Shown one piece after another: positions 1-12,165 of a DNA stretch of 64,000 nucleotides. The notes beneath the pieces are model-generated. The model saw only the letters and a list, made by a program, of their open reading frames with translations. It did no database searches and was not told the origin of the DNA. The number at the start of each line of letters is the position of its first letter. The first letter of the stretch is position 1. Source of the DNA: Ricordea florida (taxonomy: Eukaryota; Cnidaria; Anthozoa; Corallimorpharia; Ricordeidae); the NCBI GenBank assembly GCA_949710005.1, contig OX453274.1:14389497-14453496 (forward strand), read 5' to 3'. A program made the translations under genes and the position numbers.

Positions 1-544
1 ACCTGTAAAGAAAAAAACACAGAAGCAAAAAACAAAACAAAACAAACTCATTCAACTGGTAGCATTTTCATTCAAACACATTAAGGTAGATATCAGGTGG
101 ACCGTCCAGCCGTGTCAGAAATTGTAAGAGCCTGCCAGTACAGAAAAATAATATAAATATTTCCTTAATTGCATAATGCATGATTATGCAAATGATAAAT
201 TAGTTGACAAGGGAAAAGGTTGCCCTAGATAATAGCTGCACATAAAGTTTTCGGCTTTGCAGTGAAATACTTGATCAATGAACACCTCTCTAAGGCGTAC
301 CATAAGTATACACTTAACTTGCTATCTCTTGCCTACATTGTTGATAGCAATTAATTGAGGTCTTTTATAGTTTATAGTAAGTTAATTTCTATTGGTTTGT
401 TTTAAATTACTCCCATTGTTAAGGGTCAGCAAAGCTGAGCAATGGTTCTGAGGACCACGCTGGTAAGCAAAGTTAATTGCCTATAACAGTTGCAAAATTA
501 CAATGATAGGTCACAATCCTTTTAACTCAACTGGGATTGGACTG

Positions 545-649
545 AAGAAATTTGGTAAATCAAACGAATTGATTAAGCAAGTTATACCACCGTAAGGTAA
601 AAGAGAGGTGCTGACGATTCGAGCGTTAGCCCTTCGTCGGATTGGACTG
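545..649. mobile_element. Short insertion present only in duplication copy 1
   Basis: The bases GGATTGGACTG occur at 534-544 and again at 639-649. The paralogous stretch near 31785 has the motif once and lacks the 94 bases between. This pattern fits a short transposon or SINE fragment with an ~11-bp target duplication. The insert carries GACGATTCGAGCGTTAGCCC. I could not assign a family. Confidence 0.6.
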
Positions 650-1818
650 GGATGACTCAAAATAATATTCTGCACAATTCCAGTCCATTTTTCAGTAGAC
701 TTTTCTTGAATATTTTCTAGTCTTATATTAGGACCTTTAAAGGTGTATATTTAACTGCGATGGAACGAAAAATCACCCAAAAAAACCTAATATCGAGCCG
801 CACCTATGTGCTTATTACTTTCAGTCAATTTGCCGGTCCATTTCATTTCTCAGCAGTCGAGGATTCGTCACAATATTTTCATTCAAATCTGAACTCTTAA
901 AGTGTTTTCATGTATGCTCCATGGAACAAAAATCCATCTGGAAACTGTTACATTAAACTGGGAGGACCAACGCCAACTTCATTTAAGTTTATTTCAAATT
1001 GCTTCACTTTCCACAACCCGGCCGCTAAAACGGTGGAGAAAACAATGGGGAAGACAATGACAGAACCATTACTTATTAGGGGGGTAGGGAAATTTTTGTT
1101 CAATCGAGATTTAATGTCTTTAATTATCTAACAGAATAGAATGTGTGCAATTGAAGTCTAAGCCTCATTTTACTATAAACTACCTTAAATGAAAGGGAAA
1201 AGAAGGAAAAACGTAAAACAAGGGTTAGCGTGTTAGACTTCCGGGTGGGAGGTTAAAGTTTCAGACCTTAGTGGTACGGTGGCAATGTGTTGTTCTCTTA
1301 GACAAGAAAAGCAGCTCCATACTCTCTATGTCTCTTCATTTAGGTGAATATACAAATGGACATAGCAGATATTCTGCTATGGATAACACTGCGATGAACT
1401 ATTGTAGCATCTCGTTGAGGGGCAAGAATAATAATACTTCCAAGTGCTCCATGCTACAAAAACCGGAAAAAACTCCAGCCTTGAGGGTCTCATGACTCGA
1501 GTGCAAATTTTCATATACTTACTTCACGATAGAGCTCATTTGTCTAATGTCGATTAAATATCGTGCATCTCTTTCTATAGTTATAGCTATGTTATGTTTG
1601 TATTCATGAAAGAATTATGCATGAAAACTTTTCTTTATCAACAGTAATTTATGTAACGCTCTGATGGCACTAATTTGGAGACATTACATTAGAGCCTGGG
1701 TCTAGTGTTACAAATAATTAGTCACGCAAGACTTTGAGTAATGTTCTATTAAGCCATATTTACAGAGACTATGTTGTAGCCGCATAGCTCATTAAGCTTT
1801 ACAACGCTCAGCTGAGGT

Positions 1819-1897
1819 ATGGCCAACTCATGGCAACATCGCGTGCTCCGACTGTTAATTATCTCACTGCTTGTGGCGATATCACTTCCGCTTGGAG
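1819..1897 (+). CDS. Signal-peptide exon of Ig-like gene 1
   Basis: An ATG opens 26 codons, with a basic stretch (HRVLR) followed by the hydrophobic core LLIISLLVAISLPLG, a typical secretory signal. The exon ends GGA G|GTATGG, a plausible splice donor in phase 1. The Ig exon at 25461 begins CAG|CA and needs one preceding base, so the two join in phase and complete an Ala codon. A near-identical exon lies at 33412. The product would enter the secretory pathway. No expression evidence is visible. The exon is inferred from frame, composition, splice site and conservation between the two duplication copies. Confidence 0.75.
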
Positions 1898-2856
1898 GTA
1901 TGGACTATCACTGGTCAACACTAGATTAACTTAGATTTCGTGTTTCATGAATGTTTCTTGGATATATATTTGACTAAGTATTATAAACCATTCCAATTCT
2001 TTCAGTTGTCATTCGTGAGAGTAAACTGCTGAAGCCAAATTAGTGTGCAAAAATACATGAAAGGCCCATTGATAAAAATGATGGCGATAGTTGTCAGTTG
2101 TCACTGGTGGAATCCTTGTATGTTTGAACCATTGAGAAAATTTGCAATAAGGCTTGGATCAGCCGAAATTGAAATGACTAGCACCTTCTTGCGAACTTTG
2201 CTTGCTCTTATTCAAATCTGCTACAAACTCCTTTCTAAGTCTAAAAATATGGCGTTGGCTTGCTTGTTGGTTGTTTAATTCTAATCTGTGGCTAGGTAGA
2301 ATCTTACAGGTCACGGCAAGCTACCCGCAATGTGTGTAAAACACTATTCGGTAAAACAATGAACTATTTTGAAATGGTTCATCTATCAGGAAGAAACTCA
2401 AGAATTGCAACAGACATATTCTGATTACTGAAGGGAAACCCCGTATGAAGCAATGTTCCGTATTGTAATTCGCATGCAAGGCTCCAGTTTCAACATCCAG
2501 ACAACGACGCCACGCTTCATCGAACATCAGATTACTGATTGCGTGATAGTCAACATGCGACTGATTTTTTGAGTCTACGGTCCCTAGTGCATCGTGAACT
2601 TTTTGCTATTGCCTGTTTGAGTCCGTTCGTGAAAATTCCCGTCATTCGTAATGATTCTTAATTTATTCTTGATCATTCGTCACAGAGTTGTGGAGTAATT
2701 CGTCCACTCGATTCGCAACATCGTACACTAGATCTGAGTTAAGATCTAGGTGTCGACAATAATGGTCAACCGATATAATTGGAATAGGTAATAGGGGACT
2801 CCTTGGTCTATATGTAAATTTAATATTGCGTCGTTGGGCTTGGAAAAAGTAAAGGT

Positions 2857-3081
2857 TTAAAATAAATTAATATTCTCATAATAAAACCCCGTACCAACTT
2901 TATATGCGGTTAGCGCTTGATTAGCCAAATAGTCACTATCGATTGACCAATATTCTAATTCCATATTTTTAAGTTCATAGTCAGGTGGAGTACTTGCATC
3001 AGAATAGACCACAATATTATTAATCGGGGCCAATGTAAACTCGAATTTGAGATCGTGTTTTAGACCATATGGGTAGAACAC
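2857..3081 (-). pseudogene. Possible Polinton-like structural protein fragment
   Basis: A 74-codon open stretch reads LKNMELEYWSIDSDYLANQ and then YKVGTGFYYENI. The pattern of a strand-forming start, 'LEY', 'LANQ' and an aromatic-rich 'GFYYE' resembles a segment I associate with capsid-type proteins of cnidarian Polinton-like elements. The match is from memory and weak. It sits at the outer edge of the element, beyond the integrase. The apparent start may not be an ATG initiator. Confidence 0.3.
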
Positions 3082-3620
3082 ACCGTGATCGCATAATATC
3101 GGATGATCAATTGGAATAGATTATTTTCTACCGTGGATCCCTTCAAGTCGTTCATCGTCGGTTTTGGAATTGCCAGCATTACCCGCTTCAGTACGTAATC
3201 TGCGAAGATTAAGATTACTTATTCCTTGTCTAATTCAATCTCTTCTAACTTCAGATTTCAATTATAAATCCTCGTATGTAGTATATAAGTCATGTCGTTT
3301 AATTTCTTGGATTTTTTCGCCACCGTATAAGACCAAGATTTCTTTAAATAAACTCCTAACTAGGTTATTGTTTGCGTGACCAGTTACTACTAAATCGAAT
3401 ACCAAATAGACACTTTTTGGAATAATTACCATGTTTTAAGCCAATTGAGGAATACTTAAGTAAATTGTTTCTTCCGGTTTCGCCGAGGATAGTTTCATTG
3501 TCACTCGATGCAGAGTGGAGGACGCTTTAAACCAAATGGAACCTTGAGCGATTGGTTTGGATCTAGCTTGTCACTTAAATTAAATTTGCAATTTAAAATT
3601 TATTGGAGTTGAATCTCTAA

Positions 3621-4638
3621 ATGGAGTTATCCAAGATTTACTATAGTACTCATGGTTATTGGAAAGGTTATGCGGCAATTGAAGAACTTGCCAATAAAGC
3701 CAAGGTTAGTGAATCGGAAGCTAGAAATTGGTTAGAGAACCAAGCAATCTGGTAAATCTATTAAATCTATTTACCACCTCCAAAATACATACCTCGACCG
3801 AGATGGGTTGTAGGCAAATCTAATGTACATCAGGCCGATTTGCTATTCTTGCCGCATGATAAGTTTAGGGGTAGAATTTATAAGTACGCATTAGAAGTTG
3901 TTGATGTGGCTAGTAGATACAAGGACTCGAAGCATTAACCTCCAAAAATTCCGAGGCAGTCGCTAAAGCTTTTAGGAAAATTTATGCTAGAAAGTTAAAA
4001 TGGCCGAAAACTTTAGTTGTTGATCCAGGTAGAGAATTTAATAATAATAATAAATAATAATAATGACTTTATTTCAGCATTTCCACAATGAAGTGGCTCT
4101 TCATCTGAAAAAAAATTATGGGTGCTGTAGAAAAATTGGTGAAGCAGCATTTGTGTCATTATACGAAGAAGGGAGGCTAATAATCATCGTGCTCAAGCGT
4201 TTGTGGAAAGGGCCAGTAGGGCTTGAGCAGAAAAATTATTTTCGCATTGATATTCCCTGGAATTTTTAATTGAAGATCGATCAAGAATTTGGGTTAAAAG
4301 GCTTCCAGCAATTATTAAAACTTTGAATTCGACTACAACACGTCTGAGTAGATAGGATCGAGGTTACAAACGGCCCGTCGGTACTGATTAGGCGAGGTTG
4401 CCTATGGGCGCTTATGTAAAATATGTACTAGCTAATGGTAAATTAGAGGGAAGTCAGAGGAGGGCGACCGACCCGATATGGAGTATTGATATTTTTTAAT
4501 TTGGGTCGATTCGTGGTTTCTACGGGCCAGCTCGTGCTTTATTATTTGGTTGATCGACCTAGGCGTTCGTTTACCAGGGAAGAGCTTAAAGTGGTCCCGC
4601 CGGATACGGAGTTACCGCCGGATTTTGTATTAAAATAA
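3621..4638 (+). pseudogene. Retroviral-type integrase of Polinton-like element 1, degraded
   Basis: Translation from the ATG at 3621 gives IYYSTHGYWKGYAAIEEL, the N-terminal part typical of this integrase family. It stops at TGG-TAA near 3752 and continues in another frame with PRPRWVVGK and the core strand QADLLFLPHDK. The second acidic position lies in VVDPGREF and the glutamate in AQAFVERASRA. The C-terminus shows DRPRRSFTREELKVVPPD and ends TAA at 4638. A short AAT-repeat-bounded insertion at about 4030-4110 interrupts the core. Several stops and shifts make it non-functional. The copy at 40690-41473 is homologous. Confidence 0.75.
4030..4115 (-). mobile_element. Probable LINE 3' tail inserted in the integrase
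   Basis: Read on the minus strand, this ends in GAAATAAAGTCATTATTATT, a poly(A)-like signal followed by an ATT-type repeat. Such tails are common for CR1-like LINEs. It interrupts integrase homology that resumes after about 4115. Only the extreme 3' end would be present. Confidence 0.4.
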
Positions 4639-4639
4639 T

Positions 4640-5300
4640 TAGATTTCTTCATACAATTACATCGTTTGCAGCAAAATACACAATTGTTGTTTAGAAGTAT
4701 CAAGCCTCTCAAGAGATACGAGATCAGAATCATATTTGACGTATTGTAATTTAATATTACAATCAGAATAATAACGTTGTATGTATTTGTCGATTAGACC
4801 GCGTAAAAATGGTTTATCTACATGGTTATTAGGGTCATATCTATTATACTCTTTTATCTTTTTTAGTACGGTTCATTACATATGGTTAATTGTTACCTCG
4901 ATTTCACCAGAAGATAATTTGCAATACTTTTTTTTTGCTTTTTTTTATGTATATGTTGTTGTTCAATTTTTTCCTTGGTTTAAATTTTATTTTCCTTTGT
5001 CTTTTGGTATGGTAATGTATGATAACGAGTTTGAAACAAAGGAAAATAAATTTTAAACCAAGGATAAAACTGAACCACAACATATACATACCTGGGATCC
5101 ATAACATTCGATGCATTTCCACCGTTTTCTGCCATGAGACAAAAATTTTTTATTCAAGATTTTTAACCCCATTCATGTTACATGATGCAAGTTTTTAGAA
5201 TATGATCTTTCTTTATGAAGTCCTTTTGATACCTATAACATTTACATTTGTGAGATTTCTTATCGCGCATTTCATTCATATTATATCTATTACACCTTAA
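4640..5300 (-). pseudogene. Cys-rich small gene remnant
   Basis: Minus-strand frames show HGRKRWKCIECYGSQVC near 5090-5150 and FLRGLIDKYIQRYYSDC near 4750-4800. The second segment matches the corresponding place in element 2 near 41640 (FIRGLVEDYSVCYYPDC). The Cys/His spacing suggests zinc binding. The gene is split by the palindromic element at 4949-5087 and contains stops. Function is unknown. It lies between the integrase and the TBP-like gene in both Polinton-like copies. Confidence 0.4.
4949..5087. repeat. Palindromic foldback element, copy 1
   Basis: Long inverted arms, TTCAATTTTTTCCTTGGTTT on the left and its near complement on the right, flank the loop TGGTATGGTAATGTATGATA. The same structure with the same loop recurs at 40297-40437. 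It is probably a non-autonomous MITE. No clear target duplication was identified. Confidence 0.75.
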
Positions 5301-5462
5301 TTCAATTTTATTTGTTCGAAATAGTCAATAAAAATTCCTCGAATAAATTCATAGGCATCTTTTACTTGTTGGTATGTAATTGCTGATGTTATATATTTAT
5401 CTTTCCAGAGCGGAATTCTATTATTTTAACGTCTTTTCCAGTAGTCCTATAATTAACAAATA
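5200..5462 (-). pseudogene. TBP-like protein, C-terminal part (split by Gypsy-1)
   Basis: The minus-strand translation contains VKIIEFRSGKINITSA followed by QVKDAYEFIRGIF. This is the pattern of the second half of a TATA-box-binding-protein fold: a strand, an SGK turn, a strand, then the helix in which an aromatic follows Ala-Tyr. One frameshift or stop is visible after KINI. The rest of the gene lies at 10330-10690, beyond the Gypsy-1 insertion. The equivalent gene in element 2 is at 42050-42610. The role is inferred by fold pattern only. An element-encoded TBP-like factor would act in transcription initiation. Confidence 0.5.
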
Positions 5463-5669
5463 AATAAGCCTCCACTGGGCTTTGTTCTGTTATAAAGCAC
5501 GCATGAGGTGAGGAGAGCACGAAAGAAGTGTAGGGGTAACACGAGCAGCAGGCGAGTGTTTCTCCCTACTTCTTGAGTGTTCTTGTCACCTCCTAACAAA
5601 CAAGACGAACTGCTTGGCTTGTGGCTGAAACTTCAGACGGTGTGGCATGTTTCCTGAATAGACAACGCC
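5463..5669. other. Unassigned sequence left of Gypsy-1
   Basis: No coding signal is visible. The text has the look of another repeat (GGTGAGGAGAGCACGAAAG, GTAACACGAGCAGCAGGCGA), into which Gypsy-1 may have inserted. I cannot name it. Confidence 0.4.
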
Positions 5670-5853
5670 TGTAGTGTATTGTATTGTTTCACATTCTCAA
5701 GTACACATTGCGGACCTTCTCTACGTTTTTTCCAGAACTCTGTGTGGGGGGATTGGGAAAAAAGATCATGGCGTGATAGTGCAATCCGCAGTCTTGGCGT
5801 ATTTTGTATACAATCTAGTCTTTATAGTGCAATCCCGCAGTTGAGCCACTACA
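5670..5853 (+). repeat. Gypsy-1 left LTR
   Basis: 184 bp starting TGTAG and ending TACA. It is followed directly by ATTGGCGACGAGGATAA at 5854. It aligns with the 119-bp truncated right LTR. Confidence 0.88.
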
Positions 5854-5895
5854 ATTGGCGACGAGGATAATCTTCAGAAGACGAGATCTCAAGTC

Positions 5896-8800
5896 ATGGC
5901 AACAAATCTCGAAATTGGAGGAATGAGTCCCTTCGATTGCAAAGGTGATGCGACGAGTGTTGGCAACAGGTGGAAGCGATGGAAAACGGCTTTCGAATTC
6001 TACGTAGAAGGAAAAGGGGTCAAAGATGCGAAACAAAAACGAGCCCTCTTGTTACATTCTGCAGGGATGGATGTTCAGGAAATATTTGCGACATTAACAG
6101 ATCCAGGACCGGCGACGACCGACGAAGAGGGTCGTGCAAGTGTTTACGAGAAGGCCCTCCGCACGTTGGATGCACACTTCGCACAGCAAGTCAACGTCCC
6201 ATACGAGCGGCGTGTGTTTCGACAAATGTGTCAGGGAGAATCTGAAACAGTCGATCAGTTTGTAACCCGTTTAATGCGCCAAGCCGAGAACTGTATGTTC
6301 GGTGACCAGACACAGGAACAGATCCGAGACCAGATCATCGACAAATGCAGGTCAAGCAAACTGAGGAGAAGGTTGTTGGCGAAAGGTCAAGCACTCACAC
6401 TGACCCAAGCGCAGTCGATTGCTCGCTCATTGGAAGCGGCGGACATCCAAGCGCAAAAGATGGAATCGTACAGTCAAAAAGTATTGGAACCGAGGAACGG
6501 GAAAGAAGTAAATAGCGTTAGCGGAGTGAAAAAGCATGGCAATGGCTACCGCTGTGGGAAGGATGGTCATTTCGCACGGGATAAAAAATGCCCCGCACGC
6601 GAAGCCACATGTCGGAAATGCCACAATAAAGGACATTTTGCCACTGTTTGTAAAACGGATCCGACAAAATATAAAACTCCTGAAGCTAAATATTCAAGAA
6701 AGGACGGGAGAGGAAGATCCTCCGAGGCTGTAAAGAGAGGAAGAGGTCGTAGTGGACAACAGAGAGGAAGCAAACAAAAGGTAGACTTTGTTGAGGATGG
6801 TGATGAGTACGCTTTCAATGTCACAGATGAATGCATCCTTAGTATGGATAAAGGAACTGTTCAACTTACAGTCGGTGGGGCTGTTATCCGAGACGTGTTG
6901 ATCGACTCCGGAACTTCATGCAATGTTGTTGACAAGGGAACATGGGAGAATCTCAAAGGACAGGGCATCAAGTGGACTCAGAGGATCTACCCATATGGCT
7001 CTGTGGAACCATTAAGCACCCTTGGAAAGTTTAAAGCGTTGGTTCAACTCAATAGTCATGAAACTGAGGCAGAATTCATTGTCATCAGTGGAAAAGGAAG
7101 ACCTCTTCTAGGGCGGAAAACTGCAATGCAGCTTGGAGTACTAAAGCTGGGCCCACAAGTTAATAGTATCGATACCTCTTTAAGAGTCAAGTTCAAAGAC
7201 TGTTTCGAAGGCATTGGAAAGTTGAATGATTATCAGGCGAAAATTCACGTTGACCCTGATGTTCCACCCGTTGCTCAAAGCCCAAGGCGCATACCTTTTA
7301 GTTTGAGAGAGAAGGTGGAGTTGAAACTCATGGAACTTCAAGAGGCAGACATCATTGAGAAAGTTGAGGGGCCCACTCCGTGGGTCAGCCCCGTTTGCGT
7401 GGTTCCAAGACCGTCTGGCGACATAAGGCTTTGCGTCGACATGAGAAGGGCGAATGAGGCCATACTGCGAGAGAGGCACCCTATTCCAACAATGGACGAA
7501 GTTCTCCAGAATATGAATCAGAGCACACTGTTTAGCAAATTGGATCTTCAGTGGGGATACCACCAACTTGAATTGGCCGAGGAGTCAAGGGGCATCACAA
7601 CTTTCACCACTCACGCTGGCCTATTTCGCTACAAGAGGCTCATGTTTGGGGTGAGCTCAGCGCCAGAACTGTACCAACACATCATTTAACAGGTGCTGCA
7701 GGACTGCCAAGGAGCCCACAACATTGCAGACGATATCATTGGCCATGGCCAAACTGTTGAGGAGCATGATGAGAGGCTGGAAAAGGCTTTCCAAAAGCTG
7801 GAGGACAGAGGCCTTACGGTGAACCCTGACAAGTGTGAGTTTAAGATCCCAAGAATCACTTTCATGGGACATGTATTGTCAGACAAGGGGATTGGCCCTA
7901 CTGAAGAGAAAGTGAAAGCAGTGTCTGAGTCAAGAGAGCCAGAGAGTGCGTCCGAAGGACGAAGTTTCTTAGGTTTGGTAAACTTTTGTGCCCGTTTTAT
8001 ACCAGACCTTGCAACAACAGCAGAACCCTTGAGAAAGTTGACACGACGAGGTGAAACCTTTCGCTGGGGCCCTTAACAGAAAAAAGCCTTCCAGCAGCTG
8101 AAGGAGAAATTGTCAAAGGCTGAGACCTTGGCTTACTTTGACAAAAATGCAAAGACCCAAGTTATTGCAGACGCTAGCCCGGTAGGACTAGGAGCAGTCT
8201 TGATCCAGAAGCAAGCGGGTTTGAAACGTGTAGTTGCCTATGCAAGTAAAAGTCTGTCAAACGTAGAACGCCGCTACTCCCGAACCGAAAAGGAGGCATT
8301 AGGACTTGTATGGGCATGTGAACGTTTCCATGTCTACCTCTATGGAACCCAGTTCGAGCTGCTAACGGATCACAAGCCTTTGGAGGTCATATATTCCAGC
8401 AAGTCTAAACCATCTGCCAGGGTTCAGCGGTGGGTCCTGCGCTTGCAACCGTACCATTTCACAGTAAAGCATGTACCCGGGTCAGAGAATATTGCTGACA
8501 CACTCTCGCGCCTCACCCAGAGAAATGAAAAAGGGAGTAGTAATGTGGCCGAAGAGTACATTCGTTTCAACGCAGAGCACGCATCCCCGAGAGCAATGCC
8601 AATACAAGAAGTAGAGCGAGAATCAGCGGGTGATCCAGAACTGTCTCAGCTGAGAGAATGCATTAGGAGAGGCGATTGGAGGTCTTGCCCCGTTGCGTAT
8701 AAGTGGGTACGTCATGAGCTTGCTGTGTTAGGAAAACTAGTGTTGAGGGGTACAAGGATCGTCGTGCCACAGAGTCTTCAGGGGAGAATCCTGGACTTGG

Positions 8801-9888
8801 CCCATGAGGGATGGCCAAATGTATGGTGGCCCAATATTGACATGCAGGTTGAACGGAAATGCAAGGTGTGTCATGGATGCCAGCTAGTTGCACAGCCAGC
8901 ACCCCCTGAACCCCTAAGGCGTACAGAATTTCCTTCTGAGCCATGGTGGGACCTCGCAGGTGACCTGCTTGTACCTTTACCATCGGGCGAGTACTTGTTT
9001 GTCGTGGTCGATTACTATAGCCGTTACTTCGAAGTGGAAATTCTAAAGTCAGTCACCTCAAAGAAGATCATTGATTGCCTGGCTGTTATGTTCTCTACTC
9101 ATGGCATGCCAAACTCGATAAAGACAGACAATGGGCCTCAGTTCATTTCAGAAGAAATTGAGAAGTATTTTGAAGACAATGCTATTGTACACAGATCTTC
9201 CACCCCGCTCTGGCCTCAAGCAAATGGGGAGGTGGAAAGGCAGAACCGCTCCCTTCTCAAAGTGATGCGTATTGCACAGGCAGAAAAGAAAGACTGGCGG
9301 AAAGAGTTGCTGAAGTTCCTTCTTGCATACCGAAGTACCCCGCACACCACCACGGGCGTAACCCCTGCTAAGTTGTTGTTTGGTCGCGAGATCCGAACGA
9401 AGTTGCCCAGTTTGACAGTCGAGTCTCCACTAATGAATGAGGATGTGCATGACATTGAAAACATCGCGAAACAAAAAGGGAAGATCTATGCAGATACCAG
9501 GCGAAAAGCCCAAGAAAGTGACCTGCAAGAGGGAGACCAAGTTTCGCTCAAGCTGAACAAGAGTCACAAACTAGACACGCCTTTTGGACCGGAGCCATAT
9601 AAAGTCATCAACAAGAGAGGAAGTGAGGTTACAGTGGAATCCAGCACTGGAGAAATGTGCCGCCGTAATATAACCCATGTTAAGAAGTTCCACACTGACA
9701 GTTCGCGACCTCCACCAGTTGATCAACCAGTCGTCAGAGAGGAGTGTCAAGAGGATCTCCCTAAAACCGAGTTGACCCCAAAGACAACGTCGTACCCCGG
9801 GACATTTCAAAGACTACCATCTGTATTGATTGTAGGCTTATCACTAAGAAGTAGTTTTGTGCAAGTGCCCAAGTACTTTTTCATATAG
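5896..9888 (+). pseudogene. Gypsy-1 gag-pol polyprotein
   Basis: One frame runs from the ATG at 5896. It contains a Gag capsid region (about aa 25-180), a double zinc knuckle (GYRCGKDGHFARDKKC, then CRKCHNKGHFATVC), a protease with DSGTS near 6907, RT with TPWVSP, LCVDMRRANE, FSKLDLQWGYHQL and the ADDI active site near 7730, RNase H (DASPVGLGAVL, TDHKPL) and integrase. The integrase has DYYSRY, TDNGPQF and NGEVERQN. Breaks are a TAA at 7687-7689 and a TAA at 8074-8076, both single-base changes from sense codons seen in relatives. The HHCC zinc-finger histidines of the integrase are lost by a small deletion near 8810. The element is therefore inactive, but recently so. Confidence 0.9.
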
Positions 9889-9971
9889 ACAGTGACTGTA
9901 CATGAAAGGCACTTCTCGCGTTATGATGTATTTTGAGTTATATAGTTTGTTATTCCGAAAAAGGGAGAGAC

Positions 9972-10090
9972 TGTAGTGTATTGTTTTGTTTCACATTCTC
10001 AAGTACACATTGCGGACCTTCTCTATGTTTTTCCCAGAATTCTGTATGGGGGGATTGGGGAAGAAAAGATTATGGCGTGATAGTGCAATC
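9972..10090 (+). repeat. Gypsy-1 right LTR, truncated
   Basis: It matches the left LTR from TGTAGTGTATTG to TAGTGCAATC and then stops abruptly. The last ~65 bp of the LTR are missing. Confidence 0.85.
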
Positions 10091-10329
10091 TTTAAATCAG
10101 CCTCTATATCTACATTTTCCTAGAGCTCCTCATCTTAGCATTCGTCTAAGTGTAAGGGATACTTTGGTCGAGCTCGGTCAGAATATTTAACGAAAAGTTG
10201 CTTAACTCTTCTTTCAAAAATTTTGCAACTTTTTTCACTGTGCAAAGCCGGGGATGACGCGAGCACCGTCCTTTATACTCTGATAAAGGACGGTGCTTGG
10301 ACCAATCATATCTCTAGTAGTATCGGGTC
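10091..10329. other. Unassigned sequence right of Gypsy-1
   Basis: It holds an imperfect hairpin around 10262-10303 (CACCGTCCTTTAT...ATAAAGGACGGTG). No coding signal is visible. It is probably part of an unnamed repeat. Confidence 0.4.
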
Positions 10330-10690
10330 TGTATTATAAACAATTATAATCTCAGAATACTTATTCTTATCGTAACAACAGCTAACCACGTCTGGTTGAT
10401 TTTTCATTAATTTTACGAGTTTATCTCGATTTATAGAATAACCACGCTTTGTAGGCGAATTGATTAAACAAATAGTACATTACTATGCGAATCATCTTGA
10501 AATTTACGTTTGATTATATTCGTAGCATTAATACCGTCTTTACAACCCACAAGCACCAATGTTCCATTTCGGAACAATTTACTATTGATATGTCTATCTA
10601 CTAGATTTATAGTAAAAGTTCTTTAATTTTTGAATTTGCCACTACTTAACGCATCGATTGCAATTATTTCGTCATCTCATTCAATATCAA
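10330..10690 (-). pseudogene. TBP-like protein, N-terminal and middle parts (split by Gypsy-1)
   Basis: The minus-strand frames read INSKLFRNGTLVLVGCKDG and, after a shift, SPTKRGYSINRDKLVKLM and VVSCCYDKNKYSEIIIVY. The first segment has the 'F-x-NG-x-(V/I)-x-VGC' pattern of the first TBP-type repeat. The same segments occur in element 2 at 42070-42500, which supports homology. At least one stop and one frameshift are present. The C-terminal part lies left of Gypsy-1. Confidence 0.5.
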
Positions 10691-10769
10691 CATCAGCATT
10701 AGTATTTATCTTACATTTGACTGTCACTGGAATTAATCTCGGCGGATCTATAATTTCCAATTGCATAGG

Positions 10770-12160
10770 TATCTGCTGAATCGGATGATTATTTTACCAT
10801 CAAATGGTGACAGGGTCACTTTGTTAATGGTCTCAGAATAGATTTCATGGACATGACTATTTATAACATTCATCTTCCTAAGTCGTTTTTCCTGATTAAA
10901 TTAACATTCTTTGTAATTGGCGTGAGATATCTCCTTTTTTATTACAGATTTCTTTATGCCCTTACTTTTTTATGTTCCTTCTCAGTATTCATCAAATATG
11001 AATATAATATAGCGCGTAGTCCAGCAAACGGGATAATTTGTTCACCACTAGCTTCGACTTTGAACATTCCTATTATTTTCTTGTTCATTCCTGTTTTAAT
11101 ACTGGATGCATGATCTTTTGGAAAGTTACTCGTATCGAACATTAATTCTACATCGGGATTAATATCCTGGTAAAAATTAATTGTCTTGATCTCATTAGAC
11201 CATCCGTGTCTGTGAAAAGCAGTTTCGCTTTATTACCATATTTCGGTTTAATATACTCATAATGGAATTTATACATTTAAGCTTTACTCAGGTCTAAAAT
11301 ACACATGCGTAAATGAACGGGCTTATCAAATGTTAATTGGGGTTGACCCATGTGAATTGCTGCCAAATTTTCATCGAAGATTGTGTTATGTTAGTACTTT
11401 GGTTGGATTATTAATCTTTTAGCACTTTCGAGATCTTTAACCAGTTTAATTTTTTCCTGTTTCAAACATTTTCCATTGTTTTACCGAATACGGAATTATT
11501 CATGAGTTTGTAACAGTCCTTCTCAAAGTCGTTAGTGGTTTTTGTTCTTAAGTCAGTATTTAAATCAACATTTTTTTTCAGCCAGGCTAGTTCCTCAAAC
11601 TTAATTCCACGATGACTTTTTGTTAGTATCAAACCATGTTTAAGGTATTGTCTTAGGTTTTCTCGGTGTAATGCATAGTTTGTTTTGCTTTTTAAATTTG
11701 AATTTTTAAATTTCGACTTTATCTTTTTTAAGTGTTCTGGTGCTAATGGCTAGTCATTATGTAAATCGTGTAATTCCCTTGGATAACTTAAGTCAACTTC
11801 TAATATACATGGAATATCCTCCCAATTTTTTAGTTCATCTTCTATCATCCACCTAAGCCCGTGTGTTGGTACTGGTTTGGACATCGCCCATCCGTATAAA
11901 TTATTAGCATCAATGTATATGATAAATTGACTTGGTTTAGTTGGATCATAATTCATCATGTATTTATTATTTCCTTGTTGATAACGGTTACTTATCATTG
12001 AAACTCTGCCACGAGTACCATGCGTGATCATACCCAGCATACCCCCATCTTTCAATAATTCTAATTGAACACCTGTTAATTTAAGGCGTACATCCCAAGC
12101 CAATCCAGATGCTATATAATACTATAGCAGATCTAATTTATAATGTTGCAAACATATATC
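10770..12160 (-). pseudogene. Polinton-like PolB, catalytic and C-terminal part (element 1)
   Basis: Minus-strand pieces of a protein-primed-type family B DNA polymerase. Motif A is FIIYIDANNLYGWAM (near 11900), followed by PTHGLRWMIEDELKNWEDIP. Motif C reads LLFTDTD near 11200 but is then frameshifted. The C-terminus has MFDTSNFPKDHASSI, FAGLRAILYSY and MNVINSHVHEIYSETINKV. Many stops and shifts are present, so it is a relic. It continues upstream, beyond the Harbinger-like insertion, at 12823. Confidence 0.85.
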
Positions 12161-12165
12161 TCTAA

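Larger units (their letters stand above)
1..2700 (+). repeat. Segmental duplication, copy 1 (5' end of Ig-type gene 1)
   Basis: This stretch is visibly collinear, in direct orientation, with about 31240-34320. Shared landmarks include the A-rich start, TTCATTCAAACACATTAA near 70, the signal-peptide exon and the ATCAG...TTGCGTGA stretch near 2530. The first ~150 bases correspond to the tail exon of 31236-31389, so they may be the 3' end of another paralog lying left of the window. I see no other coding sequence outside the signal-peptide exon. Similarity fades at about 2700, where decayed Polinton-like sequence begins. Confidence 0.85.
5670..10090 (+). mobile_element. Gypsy-1: nearly complete Ty3/Gypsy LTR retrotransposon
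   Basis: Two LTRs (5670-5853 and 9972-10090) begin TGTAGTGTATTG. The left LTR ends TACA. The internal region begins ATTGGCGACGAGG, the usual primer-binding-site vicinity of this lineage, and a purine tract AAAAAGGGAGAGAC precedes the right LTR. Gag, protease, RT, RNase H and integrase follow in one frame, broken by only two stop codons and one in-frame deletion. The right LTR is truncated and no TSD is evident. It is nested in the TBP-like gene of Polinton-like element 1. Confidence 0.92.

Noticed and set aside
4781..5122. Open frames over the palindrome at 4949-5087
   Set aside because: Both strands are open because the sequence is an AT-rich inverted repeat. No protein pattern is visible.
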